This document shows, in pieces, positions 38,389 through 47,456 of a stretch of DNA of 64,000 nucleotides. The stretch is from CAYNEO01 sp964396245 (lineage in GTDB: Bacteria; Zixibacteria; MSB-5A5; GN15; FEB-12): NCBI GenBank assembly GCA_964396245.1, contig CAYNEO010000004.1:75497-139496 (forward strand), read 5' to 3'. Positions within the stretch are counted from its first letter, which is position 1; each line of letters starts with the position of its first letter. A program made the translations under genes and the position numbers. Under the pieces are notes generated by a model. The model worked only from the letters and a program-made list of their open reading frames with translations. It searched no databases and was not told the origin of the DNA.

Positions 38389-39108
38389 TCAGGAAGGTTC
38401 TGGTGAATGCCGCGATTTGGGGCGGCCTCCCTTTTCCATCTTCCGCTTGTATTTGTTGGCGAGAAGGTGCGCGATTCGAAGCGGCTCGGGCAGACGGAAT
38501 CCGCGAAGACAGCGCACGATGATATCCCGCGAATAGTTCAAGTCACAAAGGTGACCGGGCGAAATGAACAGAGGCTTGACCTTGTCCTTGGTGCGGTACG
38601 CGATACCTACTTCGCGTCCCTTATGCAATATCGGCTGCAGTCCTCCCTTGAGTTCCGGCACCGGGCGGTGCGTGCCTATCAGGAGGCGACGGGCGCAGCC
38701 GACTGTCGGTTTGTCGAAGTCGAGTCCGACATGGCAGGCGATGCCGCAACGCTGCGGATGCGCCGTGCCGTGGCCGTGCACGATTATCAAATCCGGGTCC
38801 GACTCGAGTTTCGCGAGAGCCTGGACCATGATGGGTCCCTCGCGGAAATAAAACAGCCCCGGGAAGTACGGGAAAGTGACCTTGTCAAAATGGTACACCC
38901 GTTCAACTTCCTCCAATTGCGGAAACGACAACACGACCGCACTTGCATACAGATTTTCGCCCCCGAAGCCGTACGCGGTGTCGACCGCCGCAATCATTTT
39001 CGGTTCGTCGGTATTGCCGTGTAGTTTGATTTTCGTCGCGACGTCACGCTGTATGTCAATGGCTCTGTGTTTTGTCGAGGGCCATTCATGGACGTAGTGT
39101 AACTTCAA
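38389..39108 (-). CDS. nfi: Endonuclease V family protein with altered catalytic residue
   Basis: This 239-residue protein is of the endonuclease V family, which nicks DNA (or RNA) beside inosine. Aligned by eye with Thermotoga EndoV, it keeps D43 (AVDTAY), the PYFP wedge, E90 (FREGP) and H214 (RIAHLL). The third metal-binding aspartate (Thermotoga D110, motif DGxGxAHPR) is histidine here (VHGHGTAHPQR, H111). I checked the codon directly: CAC. Activity may be altered in metal preference, or lost. It is the first gene of the minus-strand operon leading to the M20 hydrolase. Confidence 0.85.
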   Translation of the reverse strand: MKLHYVHEWPSTKHRAIDIQRDVATKIKLHGNTDEPKMIAAVDTAYGFGGENLYASAVVLSFPQLEEVERVYHFDKVTFPYFPGLFYFREGPIMVQALAKLESDPDLIIVHGHGTAHPQRCGIACHVGLDFDKPTVGCARRLLIGTHRPVPELKGGLQPILHKGREVGIAYRTKDKVKPLFISPGHLCDLNYSRDIIVRCLRGFRLPEPLRIAHLLANKYKRKMEKGGRPKSRHSPEPS

Positions 39109-39762
39109 TCAGACCTACCTTTCCCAGAGTCGGAAGAGTCTCAGTAATTACTTAATCGTGTACAGAATCCTGTACAGTGGCTGGTTCGTGTCGTGTGCCC
39201 TTAAAAGTAAGTCAACTGCTTGTTACAAACGCGCAGCTCTTTACTTGAATAAGAAAAATTCCCGCTCGAAAGTCAAGTTTTTGATGCCGTGTTAGCGGTT
39301 CTTCCTCGAACAAAAAACTCCCGTCGTCACTCTGTGACAGCGATAGCAGGCGCCGACTGCCCATGGTGTTCTCCAAAAAACGAACATCATCACATAACCC
39401 CGTTTCACCGGACAAAGTTCCGAAGCCGCTTCAAGAATAGATCGCGGAGTAGTCAGACGATGCGCGAGCGCCGATTACGTATAGATTATGTATCGGTGTC
39501 TGCAATTTCTCGACTGAATAGTCTAGAACCTTTCGTCCGGGCGCAACCGTTGCGTCCTGTCCTCGCGGCACCGACAAAAAAAACGCAGAACCAATGAGCG
39601 TGGAGCGCCAGTAATTTGTTGACAAGCGATCTCACTGCCGTCATCTTCCGGGTGTATTGCGGGGGAGTTCTCCGCCGCTCATCGCGGGGCAACCCTCTTA
39701 AGAATTCAACAGGCTAAATCGGGGTCTGACTGAAACGGTCGGGCTTCTACAAGGAGGGGATT
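39109..39762. other. Gene-free divergent spacer
   Basis: I find no credible ORF in these 654 bases; the open frames lack ribosome-binding sites and family character. It is more AT-rich than its neighbours in places. A consensus -35 hexamer (TTGACA near 39617) has no convincing -10. A strong ribosome-binding site (AAGGAGGGG, 39751-39759) closes the spacer just before GTG 39763. It probably holds promoters for the divergent endonuclease V and orphan-protein genes. Confidence 0.5.
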
Positions 39763-39876
39763 GTGGCTGAGTTCGAACTGGCGTGGGAACGAACGCATAT
39801 GTCACAAATCAGTTACCGCCGGGGTGGACTCCCCGGGAGCTGGAATCAAACAAACGCGGGCGCGAGGGATTCATGA
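39763..39876 (+). CDS. Putative 37-codon leader ORF, or frameshifted N-terminus of the next gene
   Basis: GTG 39763 lies three bases after AAGGAGGGGA, the only strong ribosome-binding site here, and opens a 37-residue frame (start VAEFELAWERTHM). Its TGA (39874-39876) overlaps the ATG at 39873 as ATGA, a typical coupling junction. Alternatively this is the real N-terminus of the following protein and a single-base change near the GGG at 39785-39787 has broken the frame; adding one G there would join VAEFELAW to the downstream frame. The sequence alone cannot decide. Confidence 0.4.
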   Translation: MAEFELAWERTHMSQISYRRGGLPGSWNQTNAGARDS

Positions 39877-40988
39877 TTGACGGCTATCGCGAGGTTGCGC
39901 TGCTGTTATCCCGTCAGCCGCTTCGACCAAACGGCGATACACCCTGGGTACGGAACATAATCGACGCAGTGTCCTGGCTTAAAGGGGAGCGGGCTGCGAT
40001 TTGCAGTTCGATCGGTCTTCAGACGTGGGAGATGATCACCACCGTCACGGTTGATGCCGGCTTGCCGCTTATCCTGTTTATCCCGGCAGAAAATGAAGCT
40101 CGCTATTGGGCGGAATGCGTGCGCGCCATCCACGAGTTCGACCTGAACACCCGCGTGGTCACCTTCGTGCCGGTTCTTGCCCCGAAAGACCGTCATGCGG
40201 CCAGAGCAATCCTCGAGGCGCGCGACCGCGCTGTCATTTCACGCGCCGACCTGATTCTTCCCGTGTCGGTAAGAGAGCGCGGAAGTCTCCGACGGCTCAT
40301 CGACGATGCCGAATCAAACGGCAAGCAGATCATGGCTCGGTTCGAGACACCTCACACCGGACGTCACGACGCACTCTCATTCGAGATTGATCCCGGAGCT
40401 GTCAGGGAAGAGCTTCCCAAAGAGGCGGCTGAGTATATCATCCACTGGACCCGCTCGTGTAACACCGCCTGGCCCGGTGAACGGCTCATCGATTACTACC
40501 GGGCTATCATCGATTCACCGACCTATCCGCGCTCGGCCTTTACAACCCTCAAACGAATCCTGGAGTCACGAAAAATCATCGCCTCGTCGCGACACATGCC
40601 GCGAAAAACAGCGACCGTTTCGTTCTCCGGTCTCTCACCAACGGAACTGATACCGTTGATCAAATGGCGGGCCAGGTATCGGGAGATGTCGTTTGAGCCT
40701 TACGGCGTGGGAATCAAACGCGAAGTTGCAGAGCGGCTCGGTATCAAACCGGTGCTGTATTACGAGCCCGACGACGCCGGCAGTGTTCCGTCGGCTGACC
40801 GATGGCGCTCGCAGTCGGTCGGACAGGTCACCGACTGGCGCCGTGAAGAAGAGTATCGCCACCTCGGCAATCTCGACCTGAGTCGGGTTCCGGACGATGC
40901 CCTCCTCGCTGTCTGCTACGCGGCAGGGGAAGCGAAACGATTACAGTCGGAAATTGGCGTTCGGACAATCTCCTTTATCCCCTCATGA
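39873..40988 (+). CDS. Conserved-looking hypothetical protein
   Basis: This 371-residue soluble protein starts at ATG 39873 (an in-frame GTG at 39783 would add 30 residues that also look protein-like: LPPGWTPRELESNKRGREGF). I do not recognise a named family. Near the C-terminus is a pattern also seen in other uncharacterised bacterial proteins: a ...FSGLSP segment, EPYGVGIKREVAERLGIKP then VLYY, and DWRREEEYRHLGNLDL. No signal peptide or membrane segment is evident. It may be a small-molecule or nucleic-acid enzyme, but nothing in the sequence proves that. A bidirectional terminator follows. Confidence 0.75.
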   Translation: MIDGYREVALLLSRQPLRPNGDTPWVRNIIDAVSWLKGERAAICSSIGLQTWEMITTVTVDAGLPLILFIPAENEARYWAECVRAIHEFDLNTRVVTFVPVLAPKDRHAARAILEARDRAVISRADLILPVSVRERGSLRRLIDDAESNGKQIMARFETPHTGRHDALSFEIDPGAVREELPKEAAEYIIHWTRSCNTAWPGERLIDYYRAIIDSPTYPRSAFTTLKRILESRKIIASSRHMPRKTATVSFSGLSPTELIPLIKWRARYREMSFEPYGVGIKREVAERLGIKPVLYYEPDDAGSVPSADRWRSQSVGQVTDWRREEEYRHLGNLDLSRVPDDALLAVCYAAGEAKRLQSEIGVRTISFIPS

Positions 40989-41008
40989 CGGGAATTAGCC
41001 CCAACCGA

Positions 41009-41039
41009 AAAGCCGGCGGAGATCAGCTCCGCCGGCTTT
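41009..41039. terminator. Bidirectional intrinsic terminator between convergent genes
   Basis: A perfect twelve-pair stem (AAAGCCGGCGGA 41009-41020 with TCCGCCGGCTTT 41028-41039) has a seven-base loop and A/T ends on both sides. It ends the orphan protein gene and the subtilase gene, which converge here. Confidence 0.88.
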
Positions 41040-41062
41040 CGTAACTCGCAATGTAGAACCGG

Positions 41063-44020
41063 CTACTTCAACAGCAGCATTTTTTTCGATTCGCTGAACT
41101 TGTCTGTCGCCACCCGATAAAAATACACACCGGAGGAAAACGACGAAGCATCCCAGTCGACATCCACCCGACCGGCGCGACCCTGACCGGTGACCTCGTA
41201 TACCTTTTGTCCGAGCACGTTGAAGATTGTGAGCGTGTACTCCGATGCTCGTGGCAAGTCAAACGAAATGACGGTCGACGGGTTGAACGGATTCGGGTAG
41301 TTCTGATACAGTGCAAATGTCTTCGGCAGTACGTTCGCGTCCGGCGGTTCTTCGACAGGTGTCGGCGCCAGCGTGGCCCGCGCGGCTGCGTTGGCGATGT
41401 CAGCGTAGGTATCACCGGCCAAAAGCGCGAAGGTCACGGTCTGTTCCGCTCCCGGGGCGAGCACCATCGGCCCCGCCGCCATCACCTGGAACAGATCATA
41501 TCTGGAGCTCTTGTACGTGTCCGCACTGGCAGTTCCATTCGACAATGAATTGTATTTCTCGGAAGTCGTGTAACCATTACCTGATGCACTCAGGTACTTG
41601 GCATACACGATCAAATCGCTTCGTCCGGTTTGGGCTGTGTAGAACGGACCTTCGAGCAATTTCACGGCGCGATATTCGCTCAAAGAGGTGCCGTTATTAT
41701 ACGCCATCCACGCAATCCCGTCGGCTGACTCATACCCGCCGGCGTCCGAAGCATAGTTGTAAATATCCCAATCGAGAAAGATGCCAAAATAGAAATTCGT
41801 GATGGTTACGCCGCTAGTATTCTGCAGAACGTATTGCAGTATGACAAAATCATCGTCGGGCGGGTCGTAAGTGTACGAATTCTGTTTCACCAGTATGTCG
41901 AAGGGGTCGGCGGCGTGGCTGTCGATAAACGCAGAGTATGTCTGCTGGGCCGCAATCGGACCGGGTACCTGCAAAACCAGATTGCCGCCGGGGGCGACGT
42001 TGAAATCCATGTCCGGATCCCAGAAATAACTGTGCACGGCGCTCGACACCCGGAAAGCGCTGTTGCCCATCATGAGTCCCCCCTCGTACAGATCGTTACC
42101 GCCGCCATTGAAATCGAAACCCAGCCCACCGGCCGGAAACTGCGACCCGGGACCGAGACCCAGCCCGCCCCAGTTGGAGAGCGAGAACGCTAATCTTGAC
42201 GTAACGTGTGACGCTATCGTCTTGACCAATGGCGGAACTACCTGGAAACTCAGATGCAGGGTGTCGATGGCGGTTAACCCTGAGAAAATCACAAAATCGA
42301 GCCCAAGCAAAGATCCCGTGGACACGGTATCGGATACGACCACCCTGAGATTCTCGGGCGATTGAACGGTCGTGTTCCTCAGCAGACTGCCAAAGGTGGC
42401 TACGGCATCCAGCACGGTGAGTGAAGGATCGGAGTTAAGAAGCACACCTGTTACACCGCTGACTGTCGATCCAAGATTCTGAAGCGTGACCTGCCCCGTG
42501 ACTGTATCGCCCGGATGGATAGGGGCATGGTCGAAGGCGTATATCCGGATATTGGGCTTACCGGCGATAGTGGGGAGGGTATCCAATGCACCCATGCAAT
42601 CAATTGCCCCCCAGCCGTAATGGTTGTTTGGCGCGAGCCAACTCGGATCCTTTTGGGCGCCGTTCAGGATCGCTGTCTTGATCTGGTCGACCGTGGCATT
42701 CGGGTTTTTCTGCCGCAGGAGCGCCACCAGACCGCTGACATGCGGCGCCGCCATGGAAGTACCGGAAAGAACGTTGTATGTGTCACCCGGCCAACTGGAA
42801 TAGATGCTGGTCCCCGGCGCCACGACATTTGGTTTGAAACTGGGGCCGACACAATCCGACGGGCCGTGTGACGACGAGCGATTGAGCGTAGCCGGAGTTA
42901 CGGTCGTGTTCAGGTTCCCCACCGCAAAACTGGCAATCGAGTCGGTCGCCCGGTTCGCCGGATTAAAAACGATTGTGTCCGCGGGCTCATACCTGTTTCC
43001 CGCCGCAAAGATGTTTACGATCCCCAGCGCTTCGACGTTATCGATAACGTCAAAAAAGATATTTTCACACGCCGCCACGCTTTTCGACAATCCCCAGCTA
43101 TGGTTGATCACGTCGGGGACATCGCTCACCGTGTTCGGATCACCGTCCGGGTCGGCCGCCCACTCGAAGCCGTCGATAATCGACGCCCCGGCGATATCTA
43201 TCACCGCGGCTGAAATCCACTTGGCGCCGGGCGCGACACCGATCGTGTCACTGCTGGTGTGACCCACCAGGATTCCCATCACATGCGTGCCGTGGTTTGT
43301 AACACATCCCGCCGTCAAACCGCAATCAGGAATCGTGTGCGGAAACGACTGATGCTTAATCGGGTCGAACCATGCCGCCGCCGAATCACCGTCGAGCCCC
43401 TTCCAACTACTGTACAACGCCGGGTGTGAACCCTGTATGCCGGTATCAAAAGAGCATATCACTCGTCCTGTTCCCGTATACCCGGCCGCCCATGCTTCCG
43501 GCGCGCGAATATACTTCAGATTTGAAGTTATCGAATCCGGAGCAAGAGCGCCGCCCGCGACCGACTTTTCTTCCACCGGTGCGATGAGGACAATTTCAGG
43601 CGGAATGATTACGCGCTCGACATCACCACGAGCTGCCAGTGCCCGTAATTCGCCGGCGGCAACCTCGGCCTCGACAAGATTGGTAATCCAGTGCGATTTA
43701 ATCCGCGTTGCCCGTCCCCGCGACTCCAACTGCTCGAGCGCGTTAATCAGTCCGCTCTGCGCATGGCTGTTTTCGTCCTTGAGCTGCTTTAGCGCCAATT
43801 CATGTCGGCCCCGGCGGGTATCCGACTGACTGAGCAGGGTCGCTTTGAATTTGGACGCCGACTCGGCCCGTGGAAGCGTGATCCACACGCGGATTTTCTC
43901 GTCCTGACGGCTGGAATTAATCTTGCGGGATAAATCTTCGCCAATCTCACCGGCGAACAGGGACGGTGCCAGGGTAAGCGCCAGTCCGGCGATAAGGGTG
44001 GTCAGACGGGTTCGGTTCAT
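41063..44020 (-). CDS. Secreted subtilisin-like serine protease with C-terminal sorting domain
   Basis: This 985-residue S8 protease has a signal peptide (1-23), a prodomain-like region and a catalytic domain with Asp192 (FDTGIQGSHP), His243 (NHGTHVMG) and Ser422 (GTSMAAPHVSG), all in order. A long region of beta domains follows. The last 80 residues form a FlgD-like/type IX-like sorting domain: ALYQNYPNPFNPSTVI then LTIFNVLGQKVYEV and GVYFYRVATDKFSESKKMLLLK. That suggests export across the outer membrane and surface attachment or release. ATG 44020 follows GGAGATAAG. Confidence 0.92.
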   Translation of the reverse strand: MNRTRLTTLIAGLALTLAPSLFAGEIGEDLSRKINSSRQDEKIRVWITLPRAESASKFKATLLSQSDTRRGRHELALKQLKDENSHAQSGLINALEQLESRGRATRIKSHWITNLVEAEVAAGELRALAARGDVERVIIPPEIVLIAPVEEKSVAGGALAPDSITSNLKYIRAPEAWAAGYTGTGRVICSFDTGIQGSHPALYSSWKGLDGDSAAAWFDPIKHQSFPHTIPDCGLTAGCVTNHGTHVMGILVGHTSSDTIGVAPGAKWISAAVIDIAGASIIDGFEWAADPDGDPNTVSDVPDVINHSWGLSKSVAACENIFFDVIDNVEALGIVNIFAAGNRYEPADTIVFNPANRATDSIASFAVGNLNTTVTPATLNRSSSHGPSDCVGPSFKPNVVAPGTSIYSSWPGDTYNVLSGTSMAAPHVSGLVALLRQKNPNATVDQIKTAILNGAQKDPSWLAPNNHYGWGAIDCMGALDTLPTIAGKPNIRIYAFDHAPIHPGDTVTGQVTLQNLGSTVSGVTGVLLNSDPSLTVLDAVATFGSLLRNTTVQSPENLRVVVSDTVSTGSLLGLDFVIFSGLTAIDTLHLSFQVVPPLVKTIASHVTSRLAFSLSNWGGLGLGPGSQFPAGGLGFDFNGGGNDLYEGGLMMGNSAFRVSSAVHSYFWDPDMDFNVAPGGNLVLQVPGPIAAQQTYSAFIDSHAADPFDILVKQNSYTYDPPDDDFVILQYVLQNTSGVTITNFYFGIFLDWDIYNYASDAGGYESADGIAWMAYNNGTSLSEYRAVKLLEGPFYTAQTGRSDLIVYAKYLSASGNGYTTSEKYNSLSNGTASADTYKSSRYDLFQVMAAGPMVLAPGAEQTVTFALLAGDTYADIANAAARATLAPTPVEEPPDANVLPKTFALYQNYPNPFNPSTVISFDLPRASEYTLTIFNVLGQKVYEVTGQGRAGRVDVDWDASSFSSGVYFYRVATDKFSESKKMLLLK

Positions 44021-44324
44021 TCTTATCTCCGTGTTGTCGCGCGATGTCCGCTGAGTCCGGTCGGCTGGCCGAGCGGGGGACCTGAGTGACGACAGTTATC
44101 AGGAAAACCTGTTGTTTGGCAGAAACTTATACACAATAACGACGAATCAGGCGGCGGAGTTCGTGCAATGAAAACCGAATCTCCTTTGCTGCGCCGACCG
44201 GGCGTCACCCGATTAGATTCCTTTGAGTGAAAATAGATAGACGCCAGCGACTTGTAAAGGTCCTTTTTATTCATTACTTTCCCTCAACACTCACGCGATT
44301 TCGGCTCGAACTGGAGACAACAGA
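44021..44324. other. Divergent spacer between the subtilase and DUF6125-like genes
   Basis: These 304 bases should hold both promoters. I see no strong consensus pair and no structured element. A minus-strand ORF (44023-44274) is rejected because its composition is not protein-like and it lacks a ribosome-binding site. Confidence 0.4.
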
Positions 44325-44840
44325 ATGATTAGCGAACAGATAAGTCAACTGGACCGCGAAACACTCGAGAAGATGCTCGTCGATTTTGCCAAGAACTGGC
44401 TGGCGCACGACGGGCTGTGGTTTCAGGCGGTGGAGAAGCAATTCGGTATGCCTAAAGCCATCGAACTCGACGCCGAAGCCTGGGCTACGTTCACCGTCCT
44501 CGAAGCGAAACGGATCATGGCCCTGCACGATATACCGGAGGGAAGCGGCCTCGACGGTCTCAAGAAGGCGCTGGGATTCCGGCTGTACGCCGTACTGAAC
44601 AAGCAGGAAATCCGCAACGAAACGGAAAACTCGTTTGAGTTCTACATGGTCGACTGCCGGGTGCAATCCGCGCGCCGGCGCAAAAACATGCCACTGTTTC
44701 CCTGTAAATCGGTCGGGATTGTCGAATATGCCGGTTTCGCAAAAACTATCGATGAACGAATCCGAACCGATTGCATTGCCTGCCCGCCCGACCCCGAAGC
44801 CGGGAAGGAATTCTTCTGCGGATGGAGGTTCTCGATATAG
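44325..44840 (+). CDS. DUF6125-family-like cytosolic protein
   Basis: This 171-residue protein is of a small cytosolic family found in anaerobes and deep-branching bacteria, recognised by LEKMLVDFAKNWLAHDGLWF, the ELDAEAWATFTVLEAKRIM helix and the cysteine-containing C-terminal part MVDCRVQSARRRK and FPCKSVGIVEYAGF then RTDCIACPPD. The four conserved cysteines could bind a metal or cofactor; no function is established. ATG 44325 lacks a strong ribosome-binding site, but the family starts here. Confidence 0.75.
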   Translation: MISEQISQLDRETLEKMLVDFAKNWLAHDGLWFQAVEKQFGMPKAIELDAEAWATFTVLEAKRIMALHDIPEGSGLDGLKKALGFRLYAVLNKQEIRNETENSFEFYMVDCRVQSARRRKNMPLFPCKSVGIVEYAGFAKTIDERIRTDCIACPPDPEAGKEFFCGWRFSI

Positions 44841-44882
44841 AGTCGCAACTCAAATCATAGTCAGCACAGAATTGTTGAGAAT

Positions 44883-44914
44883 AAAAAAAGGGCCCGCGGT
44901 TCCGGCAGGCCCTT
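44883..44914. terminator. Terminator between convergent genes
   Basis: AAGGGCC (44888-44894) pairs with GGCCCTT (44908-44914). The seven-A run before the stem gives a T tract for the minus-strand epimerase gene, so it is best oriented for that transcript and may also stop the plus-strand gene. Confidence 0.75.
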
Positions 44915-44935
44915 CTCGTATCTTTCTTGATGCCG

Positions 44936-45886
44936 CTACTTCCGAGCGGCCGTAGGCGACACGGCCCCCGAGAAAAACTCAACCGTCTTGCGCAGACCTT
45001 CCTCGAAATCAACCTTCGGGTCAAACCCGAACGCTTTTAGCTTGTCTATAGCGGCGTAGGAGTGCTTGATATCGCCCGGACGCGGCGGGTCGTAAATCGC
45101 CTCGGTTTGCACACCGATAATGTCGCGCAGTTGATCGAGAAGTTGATTCAAAGTGAAACGGCTCCCGCAGGCGACGTTGTAGACATCTCCCACGATCCGC
45201 TCATCTGAAATAGCCAGCATGTTAGCCTGAACGCAGTTGTCGATATACGTGAAATCACGCGACTGCTCGCCGTCGCCGTACACCACCGGCTGCTTGCCGG
45301 TCAGAAGCGCAGTTATGAATTTCGGTATAACCGCTGCGTACTCGCTTCCGGGATCCTGGCGCGGACCGAAAATATTGAAATATCGAAGGCAGGCGGTCGG
45401 AAAACGGTACAACTCCCAGTATACTTTGCAGTAGTATTCGTTGGTTACCTTGGTTATGGCGTACGGTGACAGCGGGCTCGGGGTCATCCCTTCGTGCTTT
45501 GGCAGCACTTCCGATTCACCATAGACCGACGATGACGACGCCATCACGAGCTTCTTGACCCCCGCCTGGCGGGCGTTTTCGAGCACGTTCAGGGTACCGT
45601 CGATATTGACTGCGTTTGAGGTCAGCGGGTTGTTCACCGATCTCGGCACCGACGGAAGCGCCGCCTGATGCAGGATGTAGTCTATCCCCTTGACAGCCTG
45701 GCCGACAGTCCAGTAATCGCGGATATCCCCCTCGATCACCTCTACCCGGTCGATGATTTCAGAGAGATTTTCGGCGCGGCCGGAGGAAAAATTGTCGAGA
45801 ATGCGGACATTATGGCCCTCCTCGACCAGCCGGGTGGCCAGATTTGATCCGATAAAACCAGCTCCCCCGGTCACCAGATATTTCAT
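44936..45886 (-). CDS. NAD-dependent sugar-nucleotide epimerase/dehydratase (extended SDR)
   Basis: This 316-residue extended SDR has the NAD-binding motif TGGAGFIGSNL (residues 6-16) and the SSSSVYGES segment with the YAITK (YxxxK) catalytic pair. It resembles UDP-N-acetylglucosamine 4-epimerase (WbpP) or GalE-type enzymes that make surface-polysaccharide precursors. Conserved EQSRDFTYIDN and the RPGDIKHSYA segment support the UDP-sugar epimerase subgroup. It lies downstream of a GT-C membrane protein, which may use its product; the exact substrate cannot be assigned. Confidence 0.9.
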   Translation of the reverse strand: MKYLVTGGAGFIGSNLATRLVEEGHNVRILDNFSSGRAENLSEIIDRVEVIEGDIRDYWTVGQAVKGIDYILHQAALPSVPRSVNNPLTSNAVNIDGTLNVLENARQAGVKKLVMASSSSVYGESEVLPKHEGMTPSPLSPYAITKVTNEYYCKVYWELYRFPTACLRYFNIFGPRQDPGSEYAAVIPKFITALLTGKQPVVYGDGEQSRDFTYIDNCVQANMLAISDERIVGDVYNVACGSRFTLNQLLDQLRDIIGVQTEAIYDPPRPGDIKHSYAAIDKLKAFGFDPKVDFEEGLRKTVEFFSGAVSPTAARK

Positions 45887-45999
45887 GATGCTGTTATCCC
45901 TTAATGTGCTTCCGTGTTATACGATGTCGGCTTATCTGCAATTTAGTTTACCGGGACGGTCGTTATCTCAATTGCGCCGGTCGACGCGCCATGATAACA

Positions 46000-47451
46000 C
46001 TACAAACCGGGCTTGTCGAGTGATTGTTCCGCCGCGCTGCTGTCAGCAACTTTCCGGGAAAAGAGCAGGTACCGGACATCGTATGCCGCGAAGCTGGTAT
46101 CACGGGCATACTTGGCAAGGAATAGTGAGTCATTCACAAAGCCGGAGATTGGACTTGTCGCCGATGCCACCACCCATGACGGCTGAAAGTCGGTGATAAC
46201 CTGAAGGTATTTTCCGGCACGGTTATACGGGATGACCTCCGGCGATATCAGGCCGTCACGATCGAGAATACGCCGCCGCGAGTAATACCCGATATAACCG
46301 ATATCCTCGGCGGCCACCAGTTGATTTTCCGAGGCTTCAGCATTCAGGTAGATGCCGATCTGGCGATGTACATCGAGGAGGATCTGTTCCTGCTTCCGAT
46401 AGTGAGTGACCGGCACATAATCCGCCGCGAGTAACACCAGAATCACTAAACCGTACAATGCCGGTTTGATAATGTTCAGGCGGGTGACGAGCGGTCCATA
46501 ACGCTCTATCAAAAACGGTGCGGCGGCCGTGGCAAAAAGCAGATACATGGGATAAATCGGAACGATGTACCAGAAGAAGAGCATGGTCCGGCTGAACATG
46601 TAAAAGAGAACGGTCCCAACAAACCAGATGACTACCGGCCAGCAGAAATTCTGCTTGCGGTTGAGCCACCAGCCCCCGATGACGGCGCTGACAAACAGAA
46701 TCCATCCGAACACCGAATGCCAGGCCATCATGAACCTCAGTGCCTGCCAGGGAGTCGGCCGTCCAAACTGGCTGTAGAGAGCCAGCTTGGCGGTAACGCT
46801 GTTAGGAACGACAGAGCCAAAATACCACTCGGCGAATATCACCCACGGGACGAGAAGAATCGCCGGCACCAGTACATATGAGAACCACCTGTCAGGCCGT
46901 TTATACCAGTTGTAGACGAGAAGCAATCCCAGCAGCCACAATCCCTCCGGCCTGGTCAGGGTTGCCAGTGTCGCCATACCAATGGCATAGATTTCGAGCC
47001 GCTTGTGTTGATAGTAAAACGCCGACGTCACCAGCAGCGTAAAGAACGCCGTTTCCATGCCGCTGATATCAGCGGTCAGCGAGCGGGGAAACAGAATATA
47101 CGCCATCACCGGCAGCCATGATGCCCATCGGAAACGCAATAACTGGGCGAAACGGTACAGCACCATCGCGGTCAGCCCCGAAAAGACGGCCGAGATAAAC
47201 AGCGATGCTTTCACCGCGGTCATGCCAAGAGCGGCAAATGATGCCAGGATGAGTGTGAACAGGGGTGTCGATGTTCCGAGGACATGCTCCCCGATATTGT
47301 AAACAAAGCCGTAGCCCTGTGCGATATTCTCGGCGTAGCGAAAGGTGATGAAAGCGTCATCGGTCGTGAAACCGGTCAGTTGATAAAAGACAATCCGCGC
47401 CAGTACGGTCAGGAGAAAAATCAGGATCAGGTTACGCTTGGTCGATGGCAC
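46000..47451 (-). CDS. Polytopic GT-C-type glycosyltransferase-like membrane protein
   Basis: This 483-residue protein has about ten TM helices and the first-loop motif DDAFITFRYAENIAQGYGFVYN, characteristic of ArnT/PMT-like GT-C glycosyltransferases (the Asp pair lies in the first external loop). It probably transfers a sugar from a lipid-linked donor outside the inner membrane. GTG 47451 is used as the start and lies five bases after the upstream CPXCG gene's stop. The epimerase downstream may supply the donor sugar. Confidence 0.75.
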   Translation of the reverse strand: MPSTKRNLILIFLLTVLARIVFYQLTGFTTDDAFITFRYAENIAQGYGFVYNIGEHVLGTSTPLFTLILASFAALGMTAVKASLFISAVFSGLTAMVLYRFAQLLRFRWASWLPVMAYILFPRSLTADISGMETAFFTLLVTSAFYYQHKRLEIYAIGMATLATLTRPEGLWLLGLLLVYNWYKRPDRWFSYVLVPAILLVPWVIFAEWYFGSVVPNSVTAKLALYSQFGRPTPWQALRFMMAWHSVFGWILFVSAVIGGWWLNRKQNFCWPVVIWFVGTVLFYMFSRTMLFFWYIVPIYPMYLLFATAAAPFLIERYGPLVTRLNIIKPALYGLVILVLLAADYVPVTHYRKQEQILLDVHRQIGIYLNAEASENQLVAAEDIGYIGYYSRRRILDRDGLISPEVIPYNRAGKYLQVITDFQPSWVVASATSPISGFVNDSLFLAKYARDTSFAAYDVRYLLFSRKVADSSAAEQSLDKPGL

Positions 47452-47456
47452 GCTCG

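Noticed and set aside
44023..44274. 83-codon minus-strand ORF upstream of the subtilase gene
   Set aside because: It has no ribosome-binding site and a biased composition, and it occupies the region expected to hold the subtilase promoter.
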